This document shows, one piece after another, positions 7,761 to 16,012 of a stretch of DNA of 64,000 nt. The notes beneath the pieces were generated by a model that was not told the origin of the DNA, did not search any database, and saw nothing but the letters and a program-made list of their open reading frames with translations. Positions within the stretch are counted from its first letter, which is position 1. Each line of letters begins with the position of its first letter. Source of the stretch: Thermodesulfobacteriota bacterium (lineage in GTDB: Bacteria > Desulfobacterota > WTBG01 > CAIYCZ01 > CAIRTM01); NCBI GenBank assembly GCA_028278025.1, contig JANQFE010000134.1:36125-100124 (forward strand), in the 5' to 3' direction. Position numbers and translations under genes: made by a program.

Positions 7761-8780
7761 TTATACATATTTTTTACTGCGATACCAGGCAATAGTTTTT
7801 TCTACTATGGTCTGCAGAGGTGTCTGAGGAATGTTCAGTTCAGTCCGGGCCCTGGAAAAGTCAACCTGCTTTTTGAGTGCAAGCGCCCGTATATTGGCAG
7901 GCGTGGCAACCGGTTCACGGTGGGTTATATGATCAGCAACAGCAGTCAGCATATAGGCCCACGCTAAAGCCATAAAAACCGGAACACGAATCCCGGGGGG
8001 TCTGACCCCTCCGCACTGAGCAATAAGTACAAAAAGCTCTTTCATAGTAGTAAAATTACCTTGACAGCCAAGATTGTAGCTTTCGCCTTCCTGTCCCATC
8101 TGCATTGCCCGAATATGGCCTGCAGCAACATCAGCAACATCAACAACATCAATGCCTCCGTCAAAATATGACGGGACGGTACCCCGCAGAATGTCCAGTA
8201 CCAGCTTACCGGATGGAGTCGGATACACATCGCCCTCACCCATCACCAGAGCCGGCCGCACAACCACAACCGGCAGCCCTTTGCGAAAAAGCTCAAATGC
8301 AGCCTGCTCTGATTCATATTTGGAGACTTCATAGGGGAGTTTCAAATGGGACAGATTAAATGGCGTGTTCTCATCAGAAGGCCGGCCGTCATCCCTGATA
8401 CCCAGTGCCGCAATGGAACCGGTATGGACAACCTTTTGTAAACCTGCCTGCAGGGCTGCTTCAAGTACGTTGCGGGTGCCGACAACATTAACCCGGTAAA
8501 GCATCCCGTAGTCATGCATCCATGACCTGTACAGACCGGCCACATGATACAGGGAAGAGCACCCCACTAAGGCCCTTTTTATTGACCCTTTATCAAGGAT
8601 ATCACCCTTGACCCGCTCAATGTGAAGGCCGTCTATATTGCTTGTGTTGCTGTCATCCCTGACAATAATGCGTACGGTTTCACCCTGCTGCAGGAGCTTT
8701 CTAACAAGTGCAGACCCGACAAAACCGGTTGCACCGGTTACGAGTACTTTTTCTGAAATTTCCGAATCCTCCCAATACAA
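7761..8780 (-). CDS. NAD-dependent sugar epimerase/dehydratase, HpnA-like
   Basis: This extended short-chain dehydrogenase of about 335 residues has the N-terminal Rossmann motif VTGATGFVGSALV and the catalytic YEVSK (Tyr-x3-Lys), with a Thr-Gly-Ser-Ile (HTGSIAALG) strand before it. Conserved pieces such as NVVGTRNVLEAAL and VVVVRPALVMGEGD resemble the hopanoid-associated epimerase HpnA. No other hopanoid gene is in the window, so the substrate is open. The start is uncertain. A TTG at 8780 leaves 5 bases after the upstream stop, while a GGGAGG site points to an ATT at 8759, which would give a protein beginning with SEKVLVTGATG after the initiator. Confidence 0.8.
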   Translation of the reverse strand: MYWEDSEISEKVLVTGATGFVGSALVRKLLQQGETVRIIVRDDSNTSNIDGLHIERVKGDILDKGSIKRALVGCSSLYHVAGLYRSWMHDYGMLYRVNVVGTRNVLEAALQAGLQKVVHTGSIAALGIRDDGRPSDENTPFNLSHLKLPYEVSKYESEQAAFELFRKGLPVVVVRPALVMGEGDVYPTPSGKLVLDILRGTVPSYFDGGIDVVDVADVAAGHIRAMQMGQEGESYNLGCQGNFTTMKELFVLIAQCGGVRPPGIRVPVFMALAWAYMLTAVADHITHREPVATPANIRALALKKQVDFSRARTELNIPQTPLQTIVEKTIAWYRSKKYV

Positions 8781-8785
8781 AATTT

Positions 8786-11107
8786 TTATGAATCAGAAAC
8801 CACAAATCCTTTCCAGGTGACCTCCCCGGTGCGTTCTTCGGCATTGGTTACCCGGCAGCGAATAGAATAGGTGCCGGCATCATCCCGGGCCGTTTTCCAT
8901 TTCCAGGCAGGATGATTGCGGCCAACGGTCTGCCATTCAGATGATCCTTCCTCCTGCAGAAACCATGCATAGCTGTAGTGCCCACAGTTGGAGCCGGCCA
9001 GAGATGCTTTAAAGGTTACTGTTTCCCCGGCAGCTATGTTCTCAATTTCGCCGTTTGTAATATACACCAGGGGGCTTGTTACTGCAGCAAGTACATGCTT
9101 TGCAAGCAGCTCGCCCACACGCGGGTCATCACTGGGCGTGACATACATATCCCAGGTGCCGGTGTATTGGTCCTGTACCGGGCCGTTCGGATCAGGAGGG
9201 CCCAGAGTCGGGTCATAGCCTAAGTGGCCGTAGTCGCTAAGATCATAAGCCAGAGATGGATCCATATCCTCTCGGTCTTCATCCAGTGGGGCCTGTCGCG
9301 GCGGCGGGTACTCACGGCCGTCATCACAGCCGCCCATCTCAAAACAGCAAGGCTCCCCGCCGCAATCGGTGTCTACCCAGTTGCCCCAGTAATCGGCAAA
9401 AGGATGCCCGACACCGGGATAGCTTTCATTATCACCCTCATCATATCTCAACCATGTTTTTACGCCGACCTCCTTACCAACCTGATTGAAATACTCCACC
9501 ATCGTTAAAACAGAGTCGGTTACAACCTGGGGAAACCCGACCACGATATGCTTGACCCCCCGATCTTTCAGATATTCAAGAGCATCCCAGTAACGGTAGC
9601 CCCATTCGTCTCCCGGCATATCCTGGTCGGTTTCATGCAGGTAGGAATAGGCCAGATCTTCGCCGCGCATTGGACGGGTGCGTTCAAATATACCGTTTTC
9701 CGGATTTACTTCACGCGACCCCCCATATGCTCCGATAATATTGTCCGGGTCCATATCGGGATGCTGTTCCAAAAGCAGTGATTTAATGTTTTCATTGAGC
9801 ACAACGGAATCATCAATCTTGGGATCATAAAAGCGCCGGTCCGGGTCAAAAAGACCATGGTTGAAAAGCAGCACCGCCGTATCGGCATCACTGACATCAC
9901 TGGACATGCCTGCCTCTATACCTTCAAGATTCAGGGCTGCCAATTCCATGTCTTCCGCAAGCGGATTCGGGCGCCCTTGTACCAGCACATGCCGGTCCTC
10001 AGTAGGCTCTCCCATGATGGGGGTCCAGTTCTCAGGTGCTACCGGATAGGAATCCTCCATAAGATCGGCATAATCATTTACCCACAACAGGGGTACAGAG
10101 GTGTCGTGCTCGGCATTCCACCTTTCAAGCACTTTCTTGGTCATCTGAATAACCTCAAAGGTCTTATAAAAACGCACACCACCTACTGTCAGGTCAACAA
10201 CCAGTATGCGCGTTACGCCCTTTGCAAGCAGTCGCTCAGCCGGACCGTCAACATTATAGCGGTCAGGGTCACACCCTGGCCAGTGGATCGTGCCGGCAGC
10301 TTCAGCCCTGCCGCCGCTGCTGCCGCTGAGAGCATCACCGGCTTCAAAATAATTTCCCAGACACAAATCAAAACCGCAATCCGCATCTACAGTGCAGGCG
10401 TCACCGCTCCTGCCGCAAAATCCGGTTGCATACACTATATCTGAAAGGGCCAGCAAGCCGGCTGCATCGCCGCCGGCCCAGGACCCCGATTCAAGGGTAA
10501 CTTCATCAATAACCGCAGTTGCACCCGTTGACCCCGTCAGGGTTGCCCCCACTGCAAACTCGCTGCCGCCGTTGGTGAAATCCAGTACAACAGATTTGGT
10601 TTCCTGCTCGCCGCAGTAGGTAACACTGTCGCCCCCTTCCGGTGGTGACTGCAAAAAACGCGGATACGGAAAATGTTCCGGACGGTCGCCCGACATCCAG
10701 CTGGCAAAGTCTACCTCAAACTCCAGCCCGTACGGATTCTGATCCAGGACGGCCTTCATGTCGGCAAGCTGAATATCCGAAAGCGCATGGAAGGGATCCA
10801 GCCCCCCGATGCGTTCATATTCAAATTCAAATTTTCGCCGGAACTTAATCGAAAATTCACTATCAAGAACCGTTGACCATGCCGCAGAATTCCACATGAT
10901 TAACGAATGCACCGGATGGTTGGGGTCATAGGCAAATTGGTGCAATGCTGCATCAAAAAGATTAAGCGGCACATACTCATCCATGCCACCGTGAAGCACA
11001 AAGAGCACTCCTATTTTTTCATCCTTCTGGGCACATGACAGGGTCATACTCAGGGCTGCAATAATAAGTAACCCAATAATAATAAAAAATTTTTTGCGGG
11101 GTTTCAT
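8786..11107 (-). CDS. Large chelatase-like lipoprotein with C-terminal Ig/PKD-like domain
   Basis: A signal peptide ends in MTLSC (lipobox, Cys about 25). The mature protein opens with IGVLFVLHGGMDEYVP and later has GVKHIVVGFPQVVTDSVLTM, a pattern like the two halves of class II chelatases (ferrochelatase/CbiK). An insertion between them is rich in Gly, Ser and Cys (CTVDADCGFDLC; DTDCGGEPCCFEMGGC). The last 100 residues (SPLVYITNGEIENIAAGE, then AGTYSIRCRVTNAEE) form an immunoglobulin or PKD-like domain. It lies between cooC and the epimerase gene on the same strand with short gaps, so the three are probably one operon. Chelatase activity is inference; the catalytic residues cannot be assigned. 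Confidence 0.6.
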   Translation of the reverse strand: MKPRKKFFIIIGLLIIAALSMTLSCAQKDEKIGVLFVLHGGMDEYVPLNLFDAALHQFAYDPNHPVHSLIMWNSAAWSTVLDSEFSIKFRRKFEFEYERIGGLDPFHALSDIQLADMKAVLDQNPYGLEFEVDFASWMSGDRPEHFPYPRFLQSPPEGGDSVTYCGEQETKSVVLDFTNGGSEFAVGATLTGSTGATAVIDEVTLESGSWAGGDAAGLLALSDIVYATGFCGRSGDACTVDADCGFDLCLGNYFEAGDALSGSSGGRAEAAGTIHWPGCDPDRYNVDGPAERLLAKGVTRILVVDLTVGGVRFYKTFEVIQMTKKVLERWNAEHDTSVPLLWVNDYADLMEDSYPVAPENWTPIMGEPTEDRHVLVQGRPNPLAEDMELAALNLEGIEAGMSSDVSDADTAVLLFNHGLFDPDRRFYDPKIDDSVVLNENIKSLLLEQHPDMDPDNIIGAYGGSREVNPENGIFERTRPMRGEDLAYSYLHETDQDMPGDEWGYRYWDALEYLKDRGVKHIVVGFPQVVTDSVLTMVEYFNQVGKEVGVKTWLRYDEGDNESYPGVGHPFADYWGNWVDTDCGGEPCCFEMGGCDDGREYPPPRQAPLDEDREDMDPSLAYDLSDYGHLGYDPTLGPPDPNGPVQDQYTGTWDMYVTPSDDPRVGELLAKHVLAAVTSPLVYITNGEIENIAAGETVTFKASLAGSNCGHYSYAWFLQEEGSSEWQTVGRNHPAWKWKTARDDAGTYSIRCRVTNAEERTGEVTWKGFVVSDS

Positions 11108-11129
11108 AATCTTTCTCCCTAAAGAAAAT

Positions 11130-11903
11130 TTACTTGATTAGTTTTACCGCCATATCCTTTATTTCGTCCAGGGCCTGAGGACTAAGTTCCCAGGGCGGCA
11201 GCCGTTTCATATCTGCCTGCATAATAGCATCGTCAAACGGCAAAAATCCCAGCAGGTCCAGCCCTGTTGTATGTTCCCGCAGAAATGATTTATCCTCCTC
11301 GCTCCGGACCTTGTTTGCCACCAGCGAGACTTTGGAAAGATGGATGTCTTCAGCAAGCTCTTTAATTTTGCGCGCAGTCTCTATACTGCGCTTGCCCGGC
11401 TCAACTACCACTACAAGCCGGTCTACGGCCTGCGCTGTTGCACGGCCCAGATGCTCAATACCGGCCTCCATGTCCATCACTACAGCCTCTTTTCTGAAAA
11501 GCAGTAGATTCTGTATCATGCTTTTCAGCATGGCGCCCTCAGGACACATACAGCCGTGTCCCCCGTGCTGCACGGTTCCCATGAGCAGCAGCCTGATCCC
11601 ATCCCTTTCCTTCCAGAGCTTTTCTGGAAGATCATCCACCTTGGGATTCAATTTAAAAACAGCACCGCTGCTGCCGGCCGGGGCCCCGGTTCGTTCCTCA
11701 ATCAGTTCTTTCATCTCAACCAGCGGTGTGATTTCGATGTGCTCAGGAAACCCCAGAGCTGATGACAGATTGGCATCAGGATCAGCATCAACAGCCACAA
11801 CCCTGTAGCCCTCCTGGCTCAGGGCTCTGCACATCAAGGCCGCTACAGTAGTTTTCCCTACCCCGCCTTTACCAGTAATAGCCAGCTTAATTGATTCATC
11901 CAT
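11130..11903 (-). CDS. cooC: CooC-type nickel-insertion ATPase
   Basis: This 257-residue SIMIBI-class P-loop ATPase has the deviant Walker A motif GKGGVGKTT (11-19), a DADPDANLSSALG segment and GCMCPEG with C118 and C120. The CxC motif is the metal site of CooC, which dimerises and delivers nickel to carbon monoxide dehydrogenase. No cooS/acsB gene is in the window. The ATPase leads a group with the chelatase-like lipoprotein and the epimerase, so it may serve a different metalloprotein here. A role with CODH elsewhere in the genome is the first guess. Confidence 0.85.
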   Translation of the reverse strand: MDESIKLAITGKGGVGKTTVAALMCRALSQEGYRVVAVDADPDANLSSALGFPEHIEITPLVEMKELIEERTGAPAGSSGAVFKLNPKVDDLPEKLWKERDGIRLLLMGTVQHGGHGCMCPEGAMLKSMIQNLLLFRKEAVVMDMEAGIEHLGRATAQAVDRLVVVVEPGKRSIETARKIKELAEDIHLSKVSLVANKVRSEEDKSFLREHTTGLDLLGFLPFDDAIMQADMKRLPPWELSPQALDEIKDMAVKLIK

Positions 11904-12093
11904 ATAATTGCCTTTTCAGCATTTGCGTATCTTAGGTATGTAAAATCAGTCCTGCAATCCGCTTTTATAAAACAAGTCCTTACTGATCCTGTCAAAACCG
12001 TTTATAGATGGAAATGTAATAAAACAGCAACTTTTTACGTGTAATGGAAAGACACCCTTATGTGCACTGCAAAGAAAAATTTGAGAAAAAAAA

Positions 12094-12115
12094 GAGCGGT
12101 TTTGTAAGACCGCTC
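12094..12115. terminator. Hairpin terminator GAGCGGT/ACCGCTC
   Basis: A 7-bp GC-rich stem with an 8-base loop is flanked by eight A on the left and CTTTTA on the right. The longer U-run would be on minus-strand RNA. Confidence 0.6.
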
Positions 12116-12511
12116 CTTTTACGCATGTTTATTTTTACATATCATATTGTATATTGTATTGCAAACAGAGAATTTCAGGCTCAAAATCAGGCAAAATGTT
12201 ATTTTTGAAATCCCACAATAATAATATCAGGTTTTAACTAACCACAGCTTTGGTTATTAAAATTTATAGAGGCCAGTTTTAGACATGGCTCATAAAATTA
12301 TTATGAGCCATGCAAAGACGTGCCCCCCTTTATTGACTTTAATTATCCCTATTGGCTATGGGCTCTTTGCCTGGTGGCTACATTTCTGTTTCCGGTTCAC
12401 TGTTTGCTATTTATTTTTTTGTTGAAATAAACTTTTATAGTGCTAATATTCTCTTATCTTTAGAGGGCGAAAGATGAGGAAAAAAGGAGAGATAATAAAG
12501 ATAAATAAAAA

Positions 12512-12544
12512 GGCTTCTTACAGTACAAGCGTACTGAAGAAGCC
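12512..12544. terminator. Bidirectional terminator with nested palindrome
   Basis: GGCTTCTT and AAGAAGCC form the outer stem and CAGTAC/GTACTG the inner stem around AAGC. A-runs on the left and T-runs on the right allow termination in both directions. Confidence 0.8.
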
Positions 12545-12623
12545 TTTTTTATGTGGAAAACAAATGCTGATATTTTTTCTTGTTTTAATCAATATGATAG
12601 AGATAATTCTTTTTAAACAATAG

Positions 12624-13129
12624 TTCGGCACAGAAATCATGAGCATAAAACATCGAATTGATGATGCGCTGGCCCTATACCGAGCGGGGCGATTTGAGGG
12701 TGCCCTCTTGAATGTGCTGGTAGCTGCTGCTGCCACATCGGCGAATGAAGCCCCAAAAAAACTCACAGGTGATCGAGCACGCTTTGAAACCTTCCTGAAG
12801 AAAGGAGCATTTACTCGGATCGCCAAGGTTGAGTTTCGTGAGGAGATGCACTCTCTCCCTCATATCTTCTACAAATGGCTTAGGTGCGAACTTGTGCACG
12901 AGGCTGGTGTTCCATTCGATATTGAGTTTATCGGGAATCCTGAAGATCCCATGCTCAGCGTTCGGGCTGGAGGAGCCCCGAACTACGTCCTTCAACTCGG
13001 GTATGGTTGGTTTTTCGAGATTCTGGAATTAGTTCAGTCTGCTCCCACAAACAGCAAGCAATTCTCAAAAGAGGGGGCCGAACCTGCAGGTGCACCGGAC
13101 GCTCATTCTTCGCGCCGGTGACCTCGTCG
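12624..13129 (+). mobile_element. Solitary integron gene cassette (506 bp)
   Basis: The segment starts after the G of GTTCGGC (12623-12629) and ends with the attC at 13077-13135. The left core of that attC, GCCGAAC, is the exact complement of GTTCGGC, although both differ from the consensus at the same base. That shared deviation is expected only if the two ends were once joined in a circular cassette. It holds one plus-strand gene whose stop lies inside the attC, a usual cassette layout. There is no attC immediately upstream, so insertion was probably at a secondary site. Confidence 0.7.
12639..13121 (+). CDS. Hypothetical cassette-borne protein
   Basis: This 160-residue protein begins only 15 bases after the cassette boundary. 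The N-terminal part (IDDALALYRAGRFEGALLNVLVAAAATSA) is helical. The middle has RIAKVEFREEMHSLPHIFYKWLRCELVHEAG, and the last 25 residues, encoded in and near the attC, are of low complexity. The core resembles proteins found on gene cassettes and annotated only as hypothetical; no catalytic motif is evident. The gene has no clear ribosome site, as is frequent for cassette genes. Its GC content is well above that of the AT-rich genes that follow, in line with separate origins. Confidence 0.6.
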   Translation: MSIKHRIDDALALYRAGRFEGALLNVLVAAAATSANEAPKKLTGDRARFETFLKKGAFTRIAKVEFREEMHSLPHIFYKWLRCELVHEAGVPFDIEFIGNPEDPMLSVRAGGAPNYVLQLGYGWFFEILELVQSAPTNSKQFSKEGAEPAGAPDAHSSRR

Positions 13130-13135
13130 TTAGGC
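13077..13135 (+). other. attC site (59-base element)
   Basis: It runs from GCCGAAC to GTTAGGC, exactly 59 bp. The arms AGGTGCACCGG and CCGGTGACCT pair with one unpaired base, as in bulged attC hairpins, and the loop is GCTCATTCTTCG-like. The right core GTTAGGC fits GTTRRRY. Confidence 0.75.
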
Positions 13136-13181
13136 TTTCAAATGTTTGCAAGTAGGAGATTTTCATGAGTAAACGGGTCAA

Positions 13182-13200
13182 GTCTTTGCATGGCTCATAA
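13182..13200 (+). repeat. 19-bp repeat, inverted partner at 12301-12319
   Basis: GTCTTTGCATGGCTCATAA here is the exact reverse complement of the bases at 12301-12319. The pair flanks the integron cassette. A nearby TTATGGGTCAAG makes this copy part of a partial palindrome. The repeats may be ends of an eroded insertion element. Confidence 0.6.
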
Positions 13201-13255
13201 CGTGTCTTATGGGTCAAGCAAAAATCCTTTTCCAAATATTAATAAGGTGAATTAG

Positions 13256-14131
13256 ATGGTTAATAGTATAAAGGATAGAACTGTAAACAGTATTGTAGAA
13301 ATACTAATTAAAAAAAGTTACAGTCTAGGAGTTTTCCCTCCAGTATTGAGGGAATTTTTTGAAAAATCAAGCGATAAAAGTTTACCTGAACTTGCAAGGA
13401 TTTTAAGAGCTGACCCTGAACTTGCAACACAATGTGTTAAAACAGCAAATGCTGTTTATTATTCATATGAAAGAGTAAAAACAATAGAATCAGCTTTAAT
13501 TCGTATAGGTCTTCGCCAAGCTAAAAGCATAATCTTATCAGCTCGTACCTTCTTAATTGGTAAGAGTTTATCAGATGAAGATTATAAGAAATTTGAAAAT
13601 TTATGGAAACGTAGCATAAAAGCGGCCACAGTTGCAAAAGTTATTGCTCATGAGGTTTTGGATTGGCATGACATAAATAAGGCAGAGGTATACTTCGCTG
13701 GACTGCTAAGTCATTGTATGGAAATAATATGGGGAAGAATTATAGGAAAATGGATGGTAATCCCAAAATTAGCTTCTGAAGAATTAAAAAATGTAGCTTT
13801 TGATAATAAAAAAATCAATCTGTTTGAATGTGGGGAAATATACTTTGATAAATTAAAAATGCCAGATGAAATAATTGAAATTTACAATAAATTAAAAAAA
13901 GATCCAGCCCCAATTAATATTGATGAGGCAAACAAAATTATTCGTTCTCGAGTTCCTGTTTCTGATGTTGCATATGTGGGAATCCTAATGGCTGAAATAA
14001 TTTTTGGTGAACAAGAAGATCAAAAAGAAAATCTCTGGGAGGTTACTGGATTATTAAGCAAACAAAAAAAGATAAAAAAAGAATCTGAAGAAATTTATAA
14101 TGATACCCTAAAGGAATACGGTATTGCTTAA
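13256..14131 (+). CDS. HDOD domain protein
   Basis: This 291-residue protein has an HDOD domain over about residues 15-225: FPPVLREFFEKSSDKSLPELARILRADPELATQCVKTAN, then a helix with ALIRIGLRQAKSIILSARTF. HDOD domains are HD-like but lack the metal-binding residues, and act in signalling. The gene is strongly AT-rich compared with its flanks, and so is the next one, which points to horizontal acquisition of both. AAGGTG lies six bases before the ATG. The following membrane-protein gene is 42 bases away on the same strand. Confidence 0.8.
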   Translation: MVNSIKDRTVNSIVEILIKKSYSLGVFPPVLREFFEKSSDKSLPELARILRADPELATQCVKTANAVYYSYERVKTIESALIRIGLRQAKSIILSARTFLIGKSLSDEDYKKFENLWKRSIKAATVAKVIAHEVLDWHDINKAEVYFAGLLSHCMEIIWGRIIGKWMVIPKLASEELKNVAFDNKKINLFECGEIYFDKLKMPDEIIEIYNKLKKDPAPINIDEANKIIRSRVPVSDVAYVGILMAEIIFGEQEDQKENLWEVTGLLSKQKKIKKESEEIYNDTLKEYGIA

Positions 14132-14173
14132 ATTATGATTTATTTATATATTTATTTTAACAGGTAATGAATT

Positions 14174-15058
14174 ATGGAACATTGGGCATTAAAATCGTTA
14201 CTAATTGCAGTATCGCTTTTACCGGGTTATCTACTAATTACAGTTATAAGAAAAAAATATTTTCGCATTCGTGACAATTTAAAGGATCCAGTAATATTTG
14301 CTTGTGCAATATTATTCACGATTATATTTAATTTAATATATATAATGTTACTTGATATATTTTTAAAAACATACCGTGAAAGTCCAAATTTAACATTTTT
14401 TAAGATATTAAGAGATCAAGTTTGCGCCTTGGGTGAAATAAATAATTTTTTTCAGATAGTAATAATAAATTTTACATTATTTATCTATATATTTTTAGCT
14501 ATTTTATCAGCTTATCTATTTGGCATATTTATTAGTATTGGTGCTCGTAAATATACAAATTCAAAATTTGGAATTATTTTTAGAAAATTATCTCCTAGCA
14601 CACGGGATATTAATGCATTTGATAATTTATATCTTAAATATAGAAATGAAAAGATTATAGAAAAAACAATGGAAGTAAAATTATATAGTAAAATTGAAAA
14701 AAATAAATACAAAATATTATTAAATAGAATAAAATTTTATTTTTTTGGTTCCATAGATTTTGGTATGCCAGAAGTTATAGTTTCTATTGGGCAAGGTTGT
14801 TATAAAGGATATCTTAGATGGGCTCCAAGAGAATATAATTCAAACTCTTGTCCTGGAATTATTCTTGAAAAAGCACGTTATTTTGAAAATTGTGAAAATG
14901 CACGATGGGGCAAGGATAAAGATATCATTGATGAAAAAAAGAAAGATTATTTTGATGACGTTGTAACTGTATATATTCCTTTAAATACTACAAGATATTT
15001 AGAAGTGTTAAAAGTCAGTAGCGTTGGGACGTTGGGGTCCGGCCCCCACGTCAAGTAA
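14174..15058 (+). CDS. Membrane protein of unknown function (possibly DUF6338-like)
   Basis: This 294-residue protein has three membrane segments (about 8-22, 36-58 and 95-120) followed by a cytoplasmic part containing VIVSIGQGCYKGYLRWAPRE and a C-terminal beta-rich end. The layout of three N-terminal helices and a soluble tail resembles DUF6338 proteins, but I am not sure. The gene is very AT-rich and forms a pair with the HDOD gene. Its last residues (SVGTLGSGPHVK) come from a GC-richer sequence, so the original 3' end may have been replaced by repeat DNA. Confidence 0.5.
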   Translation: MEHWALKSLLIAVSLLPGYLLITVIRKKYFRIRDNLKDPVIFACAILFTIIFNLIYIMLLDIFLKTYRESPNLTFFKILRDQVCALGEINNFFQIVIINFTLFIYIFLAILSAYLFGIFISIGARKYTNSKFGIIFRKLSPSTRDINAFDNLYLKYRNEKIIEKTMEVKLYSKIEKNKYKILLNRIKFYFFGSIDFGMPEVIVSIGQGCYKGYLRWAPREYNSNSCPGIILEKARYFENCENARWGKDKDIIDEKKKDYFDDVVTVYIPLNTTRYLEVLKVSSVGTLGSGPHVK

Positions 15059-15084
15059 TTGAAATTACAATAAGAGAAATTTAG

Positions 15085-15190
15085 TGACACAGGGGCTGTT
15101 GAAAAACCCCCTCTGCCATTCGACAGGCTCATGGCCCTGAGCAAAACCGAAGGGCTGCGTTGCGCTCATCATTCGTCACTGCGACGTACG
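15085..15190. repeat. GGCTGTTGAAAAACCCCC-type repeat copy
   Basis: It starts with GGGGCTGTTGAAAAACCCCC and continues with GCTGCGTTGCGCTCATCATTC. The same words are at 22412-22460, and a related end is at 4461 and 4596. It abuts the left end of the Y1 transposase element. Confidence 0.6.
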
Positions 15191-15978
15191 CAGGAAATAT
15201 AGGAAATATAGGGACACTTCCCGCATTAAGTTGCTTGGGCCTTTTTAGGCATTCCTGCTTTGCCGGGTAATAGCCTCCGTGACAGCCTTCTCTCAAGCTT
15301 CTTTATGAAACCTTCACTGCCCAAAGGACGTCCCGTTGAAGTGGCCTGCCTGATTTTCTGCTCCTTTTCAAAATCCTGCTGCCTTAGAAATTTCCTATAC
15401 TCCTTTCTTGTTGCTCCGTCAAGCCACTCCTGACCGCGGACCACTGCATCGCCTTTGCCGCTTATGTTGGCCCGGCAACTTGACCATGCATAGCCTTCCG
15501 CCTTTTCTACCAGATATGTCTTTACCGGATTCATTTCTATATAGCGTACAACTGCCCATACATACTCATCAGTATCCACGATGGTTGAGAAAAACCGGTT
15601 CTGCCACAATCGTCCGCTGCGGTTGTACTTTCGGTTGATGTGCTGGGTATACAATAGGTTCGTTCGGCCGATACACTGGCTCAGCGATTCTGCTTTGTGC
15701 GGCACTGCCAGCAAATGCACATGGTTTGCCATAAGGCAGTACGCCCATATGGAAACGTTATACTTTTTACTATAGCTTTTCAGAAGAGTTAAATAGACAC
15801 CCCGATCTTCATCATCAAAGAAGACCTCCGCCTGATTATTGCCCCGCTGGGTAATATGGTGAGGATATTTTGCTGCTACGACTCGGGCTATTCTCGGCAT
15901 ACCTTATGCTATTACGCTATCCACTGCTGCATGTCAACATTATTATGGGAAGTGTCCCTATATTTCCTATATTTCCTG
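15191..15978. mobile_element. Y1-transposase element with perfect 32-bp inverted ends
   Basis: The left end (15191-15222, CAGGAAATATAGGAAATATA...CCC) and right end (15947-15978) are exact reverse complements over 32 bases. The ends contain the direct word GGAAATATA twice. The element carries one transposase gene on the minus strand. An internally deleted copy lies at 23641-23912. Confidence 0.8.
15226..15900 (-). CDS. REP-associated / IS200-like Y1 tyrosine transposase
   Basis: This 224-residue Y1_Tnp-family protein has the HUH motif NHVHLL (H60 and H62), a likely catalytic Tyr at 120 in RYIEMNPV, and the conserved GNNQAEVFF and YCLMANHVHL strands. Such HUH enzymes nick single-stranded DNA at hairpins and act on REP palindromes or on IS200/IS605 ends. 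The C-terminal 70 residues are basic (RRLSRRLLPGKAGMPKKAQ). The gene fills the element between the two inverted ends and looks intact. Parts of both its ends are found in the deleted copy near 23.7 kb. Confidence 0.88.
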   Translation of the reverse strand: MPRIARVVAAKYPHHITQRGNNQAEVFFDDEDRGVYLTLLKSYSKKYNVSIWAYCLMANHVHLLAVPHKAESLSQCIGRTNLLYTQHINRKYNRSGRLWQNRFFSTIVDTDEYVWAVVRYIEMNPVKTYLVEKAEGYAWSSCRANISGKGDAVVRGQEWLDGATRKEYRKFLRQQDFEKEQKIRQATSTGRPLGSEGFIKKLERRLSRRLLPGKAGMPKKAQAT

Positions 15979-16012
15979 CGGCCTTCCAGTATAGGTCAGT
16001 ATTGAGGGTTCT

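Larger units (their letters stand above)
11904..12622. other. Gene-free region with two hairpin terminators and a palindrome
   Basis: No coding sequence is seen in about 700 bases. It contains a hairpin at 12094-12115, a perfect palindrome with CATGGCTCATAA arms at 12284-12312, and a bidirectional terminator at 12512-12544. The stretch is AT-rich and looks like a landing site for mobile DNA: an integron-type cassette begins at 12624. Confidence 0.6.

Noticed and set aside
13164..13199. An 11-codon frame with AGGAG before ATG just after the attC
   Set aside because: It ends inside a repeat and is too short to support; probably the remains of an element end.
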